Made by a program: the position numbers and the translations under genes | Notes under the pieces: generated by a model | Databases searched by the model: none | Seen by the model: only the letters and a program-made list of their open reading frames with translations | Told to the model about the DNA's origin: nothing | Source: Ariolimax columbianus | Taxonomy: Eukaryota; Mollusca; Gastropoda; Stylommatophora; Arionidae | Direction of reading: 5' to 3' | NCBI GenBank assembly: GCA_036924085.1 | Contig: JAVGWX010000003.1 | Coordinates: 115,044,764-115,108,763 of the forward strand | DNA length: 64,000 nucleotides | Part shown: positions 1 to 11,480 of the stretch, one piece after another | Position numbering within the stretch: position 1 is the stretch's first letter | Layout: every line of letters starts with the position of its first letter

Positions 1-15
1 AAGTATTTGCATTTT

Positions 16-530
16 CTAGACAAAATGGAATTGATAAACTAGTTCTCCTCTATGCTCAAATCTTGCCGAATGTCTACATTTGTCTTTTTCTCTGTCCGGG
101 GTATTCTGAGGATCTTTCTGTAACATTTTGACTCGAAGGATTCGATTCTTTGTCTGGAAGTTTTGGTAATCGTCCATGATTCGCAGCCATAAGCTGCCAC
201 ATGAAAAACACAGGCTCTCAAGACTTTTACTTTTATCATCTTGTTGGTAGTCTGCCATAATTTCTTCAGACTGTTCAGTCTCTGCATTGCCATGGCTAGT
301 CTTCTTCTGATTTCTTTCGAGCAGTCGCCATTTTTGTCAATTCTGGAGCCCAGATATTCAATATGTGTGACCTGATCTATTTCCCCACCAGCCACTGTAA
401 ATTTATGCTGACATTGTGTTTTGTCGGTGGTCATTATCTTTTGTTTTATTTATGTTTATAAACAGGTTTTGATCTTTACTATGTCCATTTACGGCTGAAA
501 TTAGCTGCTCTAGCCCTTCTGCACTTCTTG
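16..530 (-). pseudogene. RTE-like non-LTR retrotransposon, RT C-terminal remnant
   Basis: Reading on the minus strand, the peptide contains the RT palm/thumb signature HIEYLGSRIDKNGD followed by a basic helix rich in Arg and Leu, then AAYGCESWT and RKILRIPRT, an arrangement typical of the C-terminal part of RTE-type endonuclease-reverse transcriptases. The best frame is open from 434 to 39. The same protein continues upstream in another frame to about 530 (SAEGLEQLISAVN), so a frameshift lies near 433. A second frameshift near 50 moves the conserved LVYQ segment out of frame. The catalytic YADD region is absent and the downstream part runs off the window edge. It is a dead, truncated copy. 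Clade assignment (RTE) is from resemblance only. Confidence 0.72.
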
Positions 531-533
531 AAA

Positions 534-554
534 GTATATATATATATATATATA
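534..554. repeat. (TA)n microsatellite
   Basis: About ten uninterrupted TA dinucleotides immediately upstream (minus-strand sense) of the RT remnant. Confidence 0.9.
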
Positions 555-957
555 ATTTAGTCATAAAGAATCACACAGGAAGGATCGGTAAAGGGCCAAA
601 CGGAAAGCCATCATGAAAAACGGGTAGAAGACATTTTGAAGAACAGATAGATCACATACGGAGAATCACCGCGAGGAGGCGACACTTTGTCTAATAATCC
701 ATTCCACAAATTAGTCCGGGTTTATATCCCCCATCATCATTTACCATGCCGACTAGCACAGACGACCATTGATCTCCACAAAATACAGTTCTGAATGTTG
801 ATCCATTTTGTAGTTGACTGTGTTCAGTGCCATGATATTAATGACCGTATAGCAATGTCTGTCATTTTCGTCATCCCGTCATTTCTTAAAACAATGTTCT
901 CTGTTCTTGGAGTTTTTTTTCCTCCTTCCTTGTTCTTCTGACAGAAAAGAAAAGTAG
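555..957. other. unassigned sequence
   Basis: No recognisable gene, repeat or RNA is visible between the TA tract and the 28-bp array. Confidence 0.5.
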
Positions 958-1389
958 TTTGTATTGAAGTCTGTGATATGTTGTTTTGTATTGATGTGTG
1001 TAATGGGTTTCTTTGTACTGATGTGTAATAGGTTTTCTTTGTACTGATGTGTAATGGGTTTTCTTTGTACTGATGTGTGTAATGGGTTTTCTTTGTACTG
1101 ATGTGTGTTATAGGTTTTCTTTGTATTGATGTGTGTAATGGGTTTTCTTTGTATTGATGTGTGGAATAAGTTTTCTTTGAATTACTGTGTGTAATGGGTT
1201 TTCTCTGCATTGATGTGTGAAATATGTTGTCTTTGTATTGATGTGTGTAATATGTTGTCTTTGTATTGATGTGTGTAATATGTTGTCCTTGTATTGATGT
1301 ATATAATATGTTGTCTTTGCATTGATGTGTGTAATATCTTGTCTTTGTATTGATGTGTGTAATATGTTGTCCTTGTATTGATGTATATA
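958..1389. repeat. 28-bp minisatellite array, interrupted by SINE-A
   Basis: About 15 degenerate units carrying the core TTTGTATTGATGTGTGTAAT followed by ATGTTGTC or GGGTTTTC. The array resumes at 1642-1690 after the inserted SINE, showing it predates that insertion. Right-hand units (ATGTTGTC type) form a different subfamily from left-hand units (GGGTTTTC type), suggesting local homogenisation. The 128-residue minus frame here is a product of the array. Confidence 0.88.
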
Positions 1390-1641
1390 TTTTTTTTTTG
1401 TTGCGTTCGCCTTATTTATCTATTCCCCAAGGCGTGTGTGCGTTACACTGTGGTTTTTATTTTGCGCCTGTCGGCCCAGTGCATCCGACTTCAGCATGCA
1501 TTTTATGTAAGGGTCTGCTTCCTCCTGCATTTTCTAAGGGTTTGCTTCCCCGGGGTAACGGCCGGTCCTGTGATGGGGATCGAACCCAGCACCTTCTGGT
1601 TGTGAGCCGTGCCACTTAACCACTAGGCCACGCCGTCCCCC
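1390..1641 (-). mobile_element. SINE-A copy 1, tRNA-derived SINE with TSD
   Basis: On the minus strand the element begins with a tRNA-like head holding an A box (TGGCCTAGTGGTTAAG) and a B box (GGTTCGATCCC), the two internal RNA polymerase III promoter blocks. It continues through a body with the shared core TGCTGAAGTCGGATG and ends in an A tail, seen as T10 at 1390. The duplication TATTGATGTATATA occurs at 1376-1389 and 1642-1655, exactly abutting both ends. Since the target is itself a tandem repeat, part of that match is expected, but the phase at both junctions supports a true target-site duplication. Two further copies are at 55755 and 61403. Confidence 0.87.
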
Positions 1642-1690
1642 TATTGATGTATATAATATGTTGTCTTTGCATTGATACATATGTATGGAG

Positions 1691-2889
1691 TGTGAATCAC
1701 GAGCTGGAGGGTACTCTACCAAACTGTTAATCTATTCTTTCACAAACAGGGATCTCCAAGAAATAAATTTGGCCTGAGTATTGCATATAATTGTTGTCTT
1801 AATGTCGCCTAGTGCAAATTAAACTGTGAACAAATTGTTTAAAGCGAACATCGAGTCGTAACATTTGACTGAATGGTGACTACAGTTCATTTGCAGTTGT
1901 TTTAAGATTTGAAAAGACAAGTAACAACTAGCTTAGCTGTGACAGTGTCAGTTCAGGAACTACTAGACAAGAACAGTTATCACTGACCTTACTAAGGGAG
2001 AGAATAATGATGGGCTATAAATATAGCTTGACACTGATTTACTGGAGCTAGTTCAGAACCACGCGCGTTTAGAACTAAAAAGTTGCTTTTGTATGCACAC
2101 GTGCAATTCGCGAGGTAGCCGGCTTGGTTATAGGCGAGTCACGACCTTCATCAGTCTTCACCCAGGGAAGAGTCTAAATTGGCTCCCGCGCCTTTTTTTG
2201 ACCGCGCCAACTCGCATAAATATGGCAGCCAGCTAATGTCTTAACCGCAGAACCACTATTTCGTCTGTGTTAGAACTTCATTTACAATCGTGGTTATTTA
2301 GTATGTTCAGAAAGACTTCCATTTTGTTCACTTTTTATTTTACAATATAAAAAGATAAATGTAGTTTTTTAGTAGATACTGCCATCGCTGATAAAGTGTT
2401 GAAGATTTAATTGAATAGGTATACGGTTTTCTGAGACGATGTGACCAGTTGCTTTATTAGCTGCATTGTTTTTCCACAAGGCTAAGTCAAGTACTCGTTT
2501 CACTTTAGGTAAACTAGAGCGTGTCAAGACTGGGTATTAAACCGAGCCCTTTTACCACATGTGACATGCGCTATTACTGCTACATCACTCGTTTTAGATC
2601 TGTCAATTTAATGGTGGAAATATAGTAGTTTTATATATACGCTGCCATCTGTTGGTAAATAAGACATGTTAAAGAGGCCACAGCACACCTGTAGAGACGG
2701 CAGCAATGTGCACGTGTGGGGGAGCGTATCACAAGGAGGTCTAGGACATCAAAGGTGAGTACATAGCCCAGCTAACTTGTTCATTCTGGTTTACTGTCAA
2801 ACATACCTCTACAAGAACCCCTTTCTCTCCACTGATACATAATTTGGGCCTTCTTCTTAACCTTCGTCCATGAGAATCATCTTTGCTCT
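1691..2889. other. unassigned sequence
   Basis: About 1.2 kb with no recognisable coding, RNA or repeat signal. It reads as ordinary single-copy-looking intergenic DNA. Confidence 0.5.
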
Positions 2890-3075
2890 CTTTCAGCGTT
2901 AGTCGAGAAAAGGACGTTGTGACTTTGTGTCGTAGTTTACAGCGTGACTGGGATATCTACCCATTTTGCCCCGACACATCCGACTTCAGCACGGAACTTT
3001 ATGGAATGGCTTAGCGTTCGCTTTGTGATCCTTATCCCCTTAGCCAGACTACACAAGTATAGTCTGTTTACAGCC
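2890..3075 (-). mobile_element. SINE-B-like, diverged copy
   Basis: Contains GTCGTAGTTTACAGC and the core ACACATCCGACTTCAGCA in the same order as the complete SINE-B copies, followed by the CCTTAGCCAG block. No target duplication is visible, and it starts with the AAAAGGACGTTGTGAC variant shared with the old copies at 49297 and 62835. Confidence 0.65.
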
Positions 3076-3189
3076 TGATGAGCGTGTAGCCTAGTCGACA
3101 ATGAGCTGGCTTGCTAGACTGGAATTACAGCGTGTCTGGGTTCGTGATCACGAACGGAAAGAACAAAATCCGGGCCGTGATTCGTGCTT

Positions 3190-3310
3190 GTACAACAACT
3201 CTTCTAGTCAACCCAGCTGTAAATGGGTACTTCATGTATGAGTTGGGGGAAGGTAAAAATAGCAAAGCAGGAAACTGGCCACCCTACCTCACATAGGTTA
3301 CGGCTAAGTA
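3190..3310 (+). mobile_element. SINE body fragment (GTAAATGGGTAC type)
   Basis: The segment with AGCTGTAAATGGGTAC, GGGGGAAGGTAAA and AACTGGCCACCCTACCTCAC matches the body that follows the tRNA-like head at 21712-21900 and, on the other strand, at 14145-14310. It is probably an old copy of that family without a clear head. The 131-residue open frame starting at 3223 overlaps it and has no recognised domain. Confidence 0.55.
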
Positions 3311-3984
3311 CATGCAGATTTATCTTCATCCCCGACGGCAGTTGTTGTCATGGCACTGACCTCTACCTTTACCTTTCTTTGAAGCGGAATATGGTCTTAG
3401 TGAGCTTAGGTTTGCTGAACTTGATGAATGCAACCAGCAATACGTGTCTGCTCGCTGTCAGCTTATTCACTATGCTGGATCTTCGTTCCTGCCAACGAGA
3501 CTCCACAATCAAGTTCCGTGAAAATAGGAAACTAAAATACGACTACTTTGTAACTTATTGCCTTGCCACAAGATCATGCTCTTCTGTAAGTTCAGGACGA
3601 TTTGGTAACTTGTCTTAACCGCTCCACTTCTACCATGCGGCGTAGATGGCTTATTATTTTATCTTGTGGTTTATAGTTTCTGCAGGGTTGTGTATCGTGG
3701 CCCATGCACAACCTTCAGCAGTTGTTTTTCACAACATGCATGTTAGTTACAGATACTATTTTCTGTTCTCCTTTTGGACGCAAGTAACACCAGCGAGAGA
3801 GACTTATAGTGACAGAAGATGACAATGATGGTCGATGGAACTACTTAATCAGAGATGGGGTCGAAGATGTAGCGGTCAATACGCTGACGGCAGCCAGCGA
3901 CTCATAGATGGCTTCTTACATCAGGGTCAGTGATCAGCCTAACTATGAAATGAATGATCGAAGAGCAAAGGTACACCTAGTCTC
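3311..3984. other. unassigned sequence
   Basis: No gene recognised. A short motif CCCCGACGGCAG near 3329 recurs at 44394 and, inverted, near 24210, so a small dispersed repeat may be present. Confidence 0.4.
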
Positions 3985-4075
3985 AAAACATGATGTGCTG
4001 AAATCGGATGTGTTGGACTGAAAGGCGCAGATATCGCAGCCTAGATAAAACTACCACACGTCATTACGTCCTTCT
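3985..4075 (+). mobile_element. SINE-B core fragment
   Basis: Carries GATGTGCTGAAATCGGATG then GTTGGACTGAAAGGCGCAGA, the shared SINE-A/SINE-B central domain, in plus orientation. Only about 90 bp survive. Confidence 0.6.
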
Positions 4076-4114
4076 CGGTACGAACACCGAAGAAGAGGCA
4101 GAGAATTAAAAACA

Positions 4115-4540
4115 TAGAACATGCTAGGCAGTCTATGATCCTGCAGGATCAATAGGTGGTGAGGTTTGGACAAGGGGAGATAGTGTACACATTCAGAAAT
4201 GATACTAGACAATCTGTGATCCTGACAGGGTGGGGGAGGGGGGCGGGCATACGGTGAGACAGTGTACAAAATCAAAGGTGAGAGTAGGCAGTCTGTTATC
4301 CTGACATGGTGGGGGAGCACACGGTGAGACAGTGTACACAATCAGAGGGGAGACTAGGCAGTCTGTGATCCTGACAGGGGACATGGTGAAGCAGTATACA
4401 TAATCAGAGATATAACTAGACAGTTTGTGATCCTGGCAGGGTGAGGGAGGAGGGAGGACAAGGTGAAACAGTGTAAACAATCAGAGAAGATACTAGAACG
4501 TCTGTGATCCTGGCAGGATGACAAAATGAGACATACACCA
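4115..4540. repeat. minisatellite, six units of about 62-81 bp
   Basis: Units begin AGGCAGTCTGTGATCCTG and contain GGTGAGACAGTGTACACAATCAGA. Length variation comes from the G-rich middle (GGGTGGGGGAGG variants). The minus-strand frames across it are array products. Confidence 0.85.
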
Positions 4541-5030
4541 AATACGGAAATAACATACACTAAATGCAGAAATAACGTACACTAAATATAGAAATAACCA
4601 AACATCAAATAACAGAAATAATATGCACCAAATAACAGAAATAACATATACCGAATACATAAATAATATAAACCAAATAACAGAAATAACATACACCAAA
4701 TAGTAGAAATAACATATACCGAATACATAAATAATATATACCAAATATCAGAAATAATAGAAACCAAATAACATAAATAATATAAACCAAATAACAGAAA
4801 TAACATACACCAAATAGTAGAAATAACATATACCGAATACACAAATAATATAAACCAAATAACAGAAATAACATACACCAAATAGTAGAAATAACATATA
4901 CCGAATACATAAATAATATATACCAAATATCAGAAATAATATAATCCAAAAAACATAAATAAAATAAACCAAATAATAGAAATAACATACACTAGATAAC
5001 AAAAATAACACAAAACCAAATAATAGAAAA
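4541..5030. repeat. about 23-bp AT-rich minisatellite
   Basis: More than 20 units of the type ACCAAATAACAGAAATAACA, with longer period blocks (units ending in CCGAATACATAAATAATATA recur every few units), i.e. a higher-order pattern. The hydrophobic YLVYVISVIWF-type minus frames are artefacts. Confidence 0.88.
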
Positions 5031-5640
5031 AGGCTTGCACAACATATGAAAGACGAACATTAAGTAATGGACAGGTCAGAAACTCGCCCTGGACCTTTTA
5101 TTAGGGAATCCGCCTGGATGTTATAGATACACCAGGTCAGGAATTGATAAAAACTAAACGTCCTAAACGGGAGATGTATGAAGCATATACATGCTGGAGC
5201 AGAAGATGACATTATGACCTTCATTACTCCAAGCTGCAGATGGAAGACACAAAAGAAAACAAAAACATGTTATTCAAATTCACAAAAATTCTTATCTTAC
5301 AAATCCCAAATTTTGGAACGAAGACATTATAAGCAAAAACGGCACCAGATAAATCCCTCCAGAATTTCATATTTTTTTTGTTTGTGGAAAAAGAAGAAAA
5401 ATGTGTGTAACTGGAATATGGCTAACATACAAACATATAAAGACGAAGAAATGAAAGGAGATGCGAATGAATTGAACACATTCAGAGAAAATCCCCTTAA
5501 GATATAGCCAAAATATCCTTCATGTTGAATTCACAGAATAAAGGTGAAAATGGATTCCATGAAAACCATGAGCAAACTGTAACTTGTGTCAAAGGGGGAA
5601 CATTATTGTAAATTACTTTGAGAGAATTGGAAAGTTTGAG
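5031..5640. other. unassigned sequence
   Basis: Contains a 109-residue Lys-rich open frame at 5178-5507 with no recognisable domain. I do not call it a gene. Confidence 0.45.
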
Positions 5641-5769
5641 AGACAGAGTGAGAAAGAAGCAGCAAGATTGAAGAGGACAGAGATGGAGAGAGATAGAGAG
5701 AAATAAATGGAGAGAATGAAAAGTAGTGGGAAGGTGATACATTAAGAGTAAGAAAAATGTAGATTTAGT

Positions 5770-5820
<51 letters not shown>

Positions 5821-5829
5821 GAACAGAGC

Positions 5830-6845
5830 GATAGTGTGAGAAATAAAGAGTGAGAGAGACATATAGAAGATGAGAAATAAAGAGTGAGAAATAGAGTGTG
5901 AGATGCCAAGTTAGAGTGACAGAGATATGAAGGGATAAATAAAGAGTGAGAGATAGAGTGTGAGATATTGACAGAGATATGAGGTAAGGAATAAAGAGTG
6001 AGAGATATAGTATGAAATATCGAGTGAGAGTGACAGAGATACGAGGTAGAAATAAAGAGTGAGAGATATAGTATGAAATATAGAGTGATAGAGACAGATA
6101 CGAGGTGAGAAATAAATAGTGAGAGATAGAGTGTGAGATATAGACAGAGATATGAGGTAGGGAATAAAGAATGAGAGATATAGTATGAAATATAGTGATA
6201 GAGACAGAGAAACGAGGTGAGAAATAAAGAGTGAGTTAGAGTGTGAAATATAGAGTGATAGAGACAGATACGAGGTGAGAAATAAAGAGTGAGAGATAGA
6301 GTGTGAGATATAGACAGAGATATGAGGTAAGGAATAAAGAGTGAGAGATACAGTATGAAATATAGTGATAGAGAGAGATACGAGGGGAGAAATAAAGAGT
6401 GAGAGATATAGTATGAAATATAGAGTGATAGAGACAGAGATACGAGGTGAGAAATAAAGAGTGAGAGATATAGTATGAAATATAGAGTGATAGAGACAGA
6501 GATACGAGGTGAGAAATAAAGAGTGAGAGATATAGTATGAAATATAGAGTGATAGAGACAGAGATACGAGGTGAGAAATAAAGAGTGAGAGATATAGTAT
6601 GAAATATAGAGTGAGAGAGACAGAGATACGAGGTGAGAAATAAAGAGTGAGAGATATAGTATGAAATAAAGAGTGAGAGAGACAGAGATACGAGGTGAGA
6701 AATAAAGAGTGAGAGATATAGTATGAAATAAAGAGTGAGAGAGACAGAGATACGAGGTGAGAAATAAAGAGTGAGAGATATAGTATGAAATAAAGAGTGA
6801 GAGAGACAGAGATACGAGGTGAGAAATAAAGAGTGAAAACGATAA
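5830..6845. repeat. 62-bp array inside the purine block
   Basis: Units contain GAGATACGAGGTGAGAAATA and ATATAGTATGAAATA spaced in a 62-bp period. The right-hand units (from about 6420) are nearly identical to each other and the left-hand ones degenerate, a usual sign of recent expansion at one side. About 16 units. Confidence 0.9.
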
Positions 6846-7600
6846 TGAGTAGAAGAAAAAAAAAGAAATTTGGTGAAAGAAACAAAGTTATACATGCAGA
6901 GATAGATAAAGAGAGGGAGAGAAAGCATAAGCGAAAAACAGGGTGGAAGATATAGGGGCCATAGAAAGAGATAGGATCAGCGATAAAAGGCGATATACAG
7001 AGGGTGATAGAATACGAGGGAAAGAGACAGGGATAGGATGATAGATAGACGATTGCAGATAAGGTGAGGTGAGAGATACAGAATTGTACACTTAGAAACG
7101 GTGATAGATAAACAGTGATAGAGACAGAAATAGGATGAGAGGTAAAGGATTGTAGATAAAGACGGGGTGAGAGAAAGGATTGTAGACAGATATAGTGTGA
7201 GAAATAAAGAGTGCTAAAGACATCGATGGATGAGAAGTAGAGAATGAGGGAGATATAAAAATAAATTGATTTAAAAGTGAAAGACAGAAATAGTGAGAGG
7301 GAGGGAGGGAAACAGTTATAGGGTAAGAGATAAACAGTGAGTGGCAGGGACAGTGAGTGAGAGAGAGAGAGAGAGAGAGAGAGAAAGAAAGAGAGAGTGA
7401 GAGAAACAGAAGGATATAGTGAGAGATAACGAATGACAACAGAGTGAAAGAAACGCAGCGAAAGGGTGAAAAATGTAGAGTGAAAGAGACAGAAAGATTG
7501 TGGGAAATAAAGCGTTAAATAACTCATATGGTGAGATATAGGGGCATAAACATAGATAGATATAGTGTAAGAGTTAATGGGACGAAGTCACGGATAGTGA

Positions 7601-7641
<41 letters not shown>

Positions 7642-8194
7642 ACAGTGAGAGAAGCATGGAGATGGAGTGATAAATAAAGAATGAAAAAAACAGAGATAGG
7701 GTGAGAAATAGAACGTAGCACGGTAAGAGCTAACAAATGAAAGTGGCAGAGAGATAGGGAGCTAAAGAGTGAGAGAGCTAAAGTAAGCGTGTGAGAGTGA
7801 AGGGATCAGAGCTTTAGCTTGAGAGATAAAGGGTGATAGAAAGACAGGAAGAGAGATAAAGAGAGACAGAAAGAGAGACAGTGATATTTGGTGCGATATA
7901 AAGGGTGATGAGGCTACGATAATGAGTAGAAGAGACAGAGCGAAAGAGGGAGCTACGGAGCGAGAAAGACAGAGACACAAGGTGAGACATGAATAGTGGG
8001 AGTGACATATATAGAGTGAGAGGTGATGAGTGAGAGAGACATAATAAGAGAGATAGAGAGAGAGAGATATAAGCAAATAGATGCGGTGTGACATAACTAG
8101 AGACACCTGGACAGTGTGAGAGAGGAGAGAAACAGAGAGAGTTGGTGAGCAATTGGGAATGACAGAAACAAGGAGAAATGGTGGCATATGAATT

Positions 8195-9310
8195 GTGAGA
8201 GAGACAATGTGAGATATAAATAGTGGGGGAGACAATGTGAGAGATAAATAGTGGGGGAGGTAGTGTGAGAGATAAATAGTGGGGGAGACAATGTGAGAGA
8301 TAAATAGTGGGGGAGGTAGTGTGAGAGATAAATAGTGGGGGATATAGTGTGAGAGATAAATAGTGGGGGATATAGTGTGACATAAATAGTGGGGAGACAA
8401 TGTGAGAGATAAATAGTGGGGGAGACAATGTGAGAGATAAATAGTGGGGGAGGTAGTGTGAGAGATAAATAGTGGGGGATATAGTGTGACATAAATAGTG
8501 GGGAGACAATGTGAGAGATAAATAGTGGGGGAGACAATGTGAGAGATAAATAGTGGGGGAGACAATGTGAGAGATAAATAGTGGGGGAGACAATGTGAGA
8601 GATAAATAGTGGGGGATATAGTGTGACATAAATAGTGGGGAGACAATGTGAGAGATAAATAGTGGGGGAGACAATGTGAGAGATAAATAGTGGGGGAGAC
8701 AATGTGAGAGATAAATAGTGGGGGATATAGTGTGACATAAATAGTGGGGAGACAATGTGAGAGATAAATAGTGGGGGATATAGTGTGAGAGATAAATAGT
8801 AGGGGAGGTAGTGTGAGAGATAAATAGTGGGAGATATAGTGTGACATAAATAGTGGGGAGACAATGTGAGAGATAAATAGTGGGGGAGACAATGTGAGAG
8901 ATAAATAGTGGGGGAGACAATGTGAGAGATAAATAGTGGGGGAGACAATGTGAGAGATAAATAGTGGGGGAGACAATGTGAGAGATAAATAGTGGGGGAT
9001 AGAGTGTGACATAAATAGTGGGGAGACAATGTGAGAGATAAATAGTGGGGGAGACAATGTGAGAGATAAATAGTGGGGGAGACAATGTGAGAGATAAATA
9101 GTGGGGGAGACAATGTGAGAGATAAATAGTGGGGGATATAGTGTGACATAAATAGTGGGGAGACAATGTGAGAGATAAATAGTAGGGGAGGTAGTGTGAG
9201 AGATAAATAGTGGGAGAGGTAGTGTGAGAGATAAATAGTGGGGGAGGTAGTGTGAGAGATAAATAGTAGGGGAGGTAGTGTGAGAGATAAATAGTGGGGA
9301 AGACAGTGCG
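8195..9310. repeat. 28-bp array inside the purine block
   Basis: About 40 units of the form GAGATAAATAGTGGGGGAGA plus CAATGTGA, with variants ending GGTAGTGTGA or TATAGTGTGA, and a short variant GACATAAATAGTGGGGAGA that recurs at intervals, giving a higher-order pattern. As 28 is not divisible by three, the same peptides rotate through all three minus frames, which argues against coding. Confidence 0.92.
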
Positions 9311-9604
9311 ATAGAAATATAGAAAGTGAGATAGAGAGCCAGAGTGAGTGATGTAGTGAGAGAAACAGAGAGACAGAATATGAGATAAAGAGTGAGAGAA
9401 GCAGAGTAGGTGAGAGATGAAGCGTGAGACACTGGGAGATATGATACGAAAAATTAATGAGTAAATAGAGAGAGAGAGAGAGAGAGAGAGAAAGAATCAA
9501 AGAGATAGATGAGAAATACAGTGAGAGAAACAGTGTGAGAGAGAGAGAGAGAGAGATTTAGTGTGAGGGAGACACAGAAATGTCTAAATGTGTATAAAAG
9601 GTTG

Positions 9605-9645
<41 letters not shown>

Positions 9646-10194
9646 GGATAATGTGCGAGAGAAACAGAGAAATTAGAGAGTAAAAGAAACATAGAGTAAG
9701 AGGTATAGAGTGAAGTCAGGAAGCGTGTGAGAATATAACATAAACAAAGATATGGTATATGGCTTTCACAACCAAGGGGGGGGGGGGGGGACATCTAGAG
9801 TGATATATTATATATATATATATATATAGAGAGAGCGAGAGAAAGAGAGAGAGAGAGCGAGAGAGAGACAAGGTGAGAGATTTAGAGTTTCAGATGTATA
9901 GAGATAGGGCTGGAGATAAGTGTGAAAGGGACATATATAGTAAGCAAGAGTAAGATGGCGATGTAGTGAGAGTGACAGAGAGTATGTGTGTGAGAGAGAA
10001 AGAGATAAGCAGAGTGAGTGAAAGATTCAAAAGCAGAGAGAGAAATATTGAGGGAAAAAGAGAAAGCGAAGTGAAAGACACACATACACATACATATTTA
10101 TATTAAGAGAGAGAGAGAGAGATAACGAGTTATAACTGATACATGCTTAAAGGCTGCTTGGCCCTACAGTCGCCACACATATAGACACAAAAGA

Positions 10195-10290
10195 ACTCCA
10201 AAACAACATAGACTTCACCAGGATTCGAACTCGTATCTTTTTTGGTTCATAGACGAATGAGGTACCTCTTCTACCAGCAGGTCACCTTAT
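10195..10290 (-). mobile_element. tRNA-like SINE head
   Basis: On the minus strand GACCTGCTGGTAGAAGAGG resembles an A box and GAGTTCGAATCCTGG a B box, spaced as in tRNA. There is no complete cloverleaf that I can draw, so it is more likely a tRNA-derived SINE head or tRNA relic than a functional tRNA gene. Confidence 0.5.
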
Positions 10291-10689
10291 TGTATTTCCA
10301 GTGTCTGTTAAAAAGAACTTTTCAAATTGTGCGTCTGTATGGATGTCATAGCAACTTCCGGTAAGTGGCTCTGCCTAGTGATGACTCGCATAATTTGCAT
10401 TTATTTTTGGTGTTTGTCCGTTATGATTCTTTATTTCTCTGTAGCTGATTGGTTATGTGCATGCATACTGTTTTTTGCGTTTCTCGAGATCAACACGTTT
10501 TGCTCCAAGCGCTGGAAGACATCCACTGAGACTTGAACCATCAAAACAGGTTTACCAGCTACAGTGCATGAGTCGTACAGGTTGTCACAGATGGTTTACA
10601 CGATGGTTCTAACCCGACCATACCCCAGCATGAACGGCAAACAATCTTACTTGGACTTCAGAATTGGAAACGTCGTTGGTAGCAATGTA
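10291..10689. other. unassigned sequence
   Basis: No recognisable gene. A 69-residue Cys-rich open frame at 10327-10536 has no known domain. Confidence 0.45.
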
Positions 10690-10745
10690 TTAATAACTTA
10701 ACTTAACGTCTTTATTCTGGTTTAGAAGAATTCACAGAGTCTGTA

Positions 10746-10777
<32 letters not shown>

Positions 10778-11480
10778 CTTCTTCTTCTTCTTCTTCTTCT
10801 TCTTCTTCGTTCGTTCTCAATCTCCCACTACCAAACCCTGAAAGGGTAAGTAGCAGAATGTAGTCCAGAGAACGGAATGAGTTGTGTTGTAGTTTACAGC
10901 TTGGCTGCGATATTTGCACCTTTCGGTCCAACACATCCGACTTCAGCAAGCATTTTTTGAGTACCGGGTTAGCATTCCCTCTTCGATCCCTTCTCCTTAG
11001 CCAGTCTGCCCTGCTGCAGCCTGTTATCCAGGATCACCGCGTAGAGGTGTAGAAGGGTCTTGGCAGCTATGGTTCGCTGGCCCTGACGTTAGCAGCCAGC
11101 TATGGGTCACTGACCACTGCAGCTCATTCGCTGCTCCGAGTCTGTGTATAGCCAGTTTAATTTACATATCCTTGCTCTGAAAGCCATGCGCATCCAATCC
11201 ATTCTTAAATGCATTAATTGCCTCCATTACTTTCTGTGGTAATGCATTTCAAGCATTCGCCACTCTCTAACTAACACAATATTTGCTAATATCTAATCTA
11301 GACCTCTCTTTAGTTAATTTGTAGCTATGCCCTCATGTTCTTGTAGGTGATTGTATTTGAAAAATTGTTTTAGTTTAATTTATCTAAATTATATAATAAA
11401 GAGAGGAGTGTTTTTCTACGAGGACAAGAGTTGACTAAGTTCCAGGTAATCCCCCAAAAGTTGTGCAAATAATTCTTAAA
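10690..11480 (-). pseudogene. CR1-like LINE 3' end, split by SINE-B
   Basis: Minus-strand reading from about 11430 gives a LYNLDKLN-x-NNFFKYN segment, then SYKLTKERSRLDI, then VANAWNALPQKVMEAINAFK. This is the usual closing signature of CR1-group reverse transcriptases (N-x-F-F, hydrophilic RLD, then W-N-x-L-P and a final NAFK-x-x-LD). Stops interrupt it. Non-coding sequence follows and ends in a TTAAG repeat, read as CTTAACTTAA at 10697-10706. A SINE-B copy sits in the 3' region at 10749-11138. Removing it restores the same 3' sequence order seen at 59880-59962 in the second copy, which carries the same TTAAG tail. Confidence 0.75.
10749..11138 (-). mobile_element. SINE-B copy with (GAA)20 tail, inside CR1
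   Basis: Complete SINE-B in minus orientation. The 3' tail is (TTC)20 on the plus strand at 10749-10808, preceded (element sense) by GAACGAAC. The flanks AGTCTGTATA (10738-10747) and AGTCTGTGTATA (11139-11150) look like a target duplication with a two-base difference. It lies within the CR1-like 3' end. Confidence 0.82.

Larger units (their letters stand above)
5641..10130. repeat. 4.5-kb purine-rich (GA-rich) satellite block
   Basis: The plus strand is dominated by G and A for about 4.5 kb, made of GA microsatellites (for example 5775-5820, 7362-7400, 7600-7636, 9468-9492, 9610-9642), a 62-bp array, a 28-bp array, a G14 run near 9777, a TA tract near 9810 and degenerate GAGAGATA-type sequence between. 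The complementary CT-rich strand has few stop codons in any frame, giving the very long but meaningless minus open frames. Confidence 0.92.

Noticed and set aside
3223..3618. 131-residue plus-strand open frame as a host gene
   Set aside because: It begins inside an old SINE body and contains no recognisable domain.
5911..9500. Minus-strand open frames of 538, 556, 467 and 450 residues
   Set aside because: They are translations of a CT-rich satellite strand with almost no stop codons. All three frames are open over the same DNA and give the same rotating Ser/Leu/His peptides.
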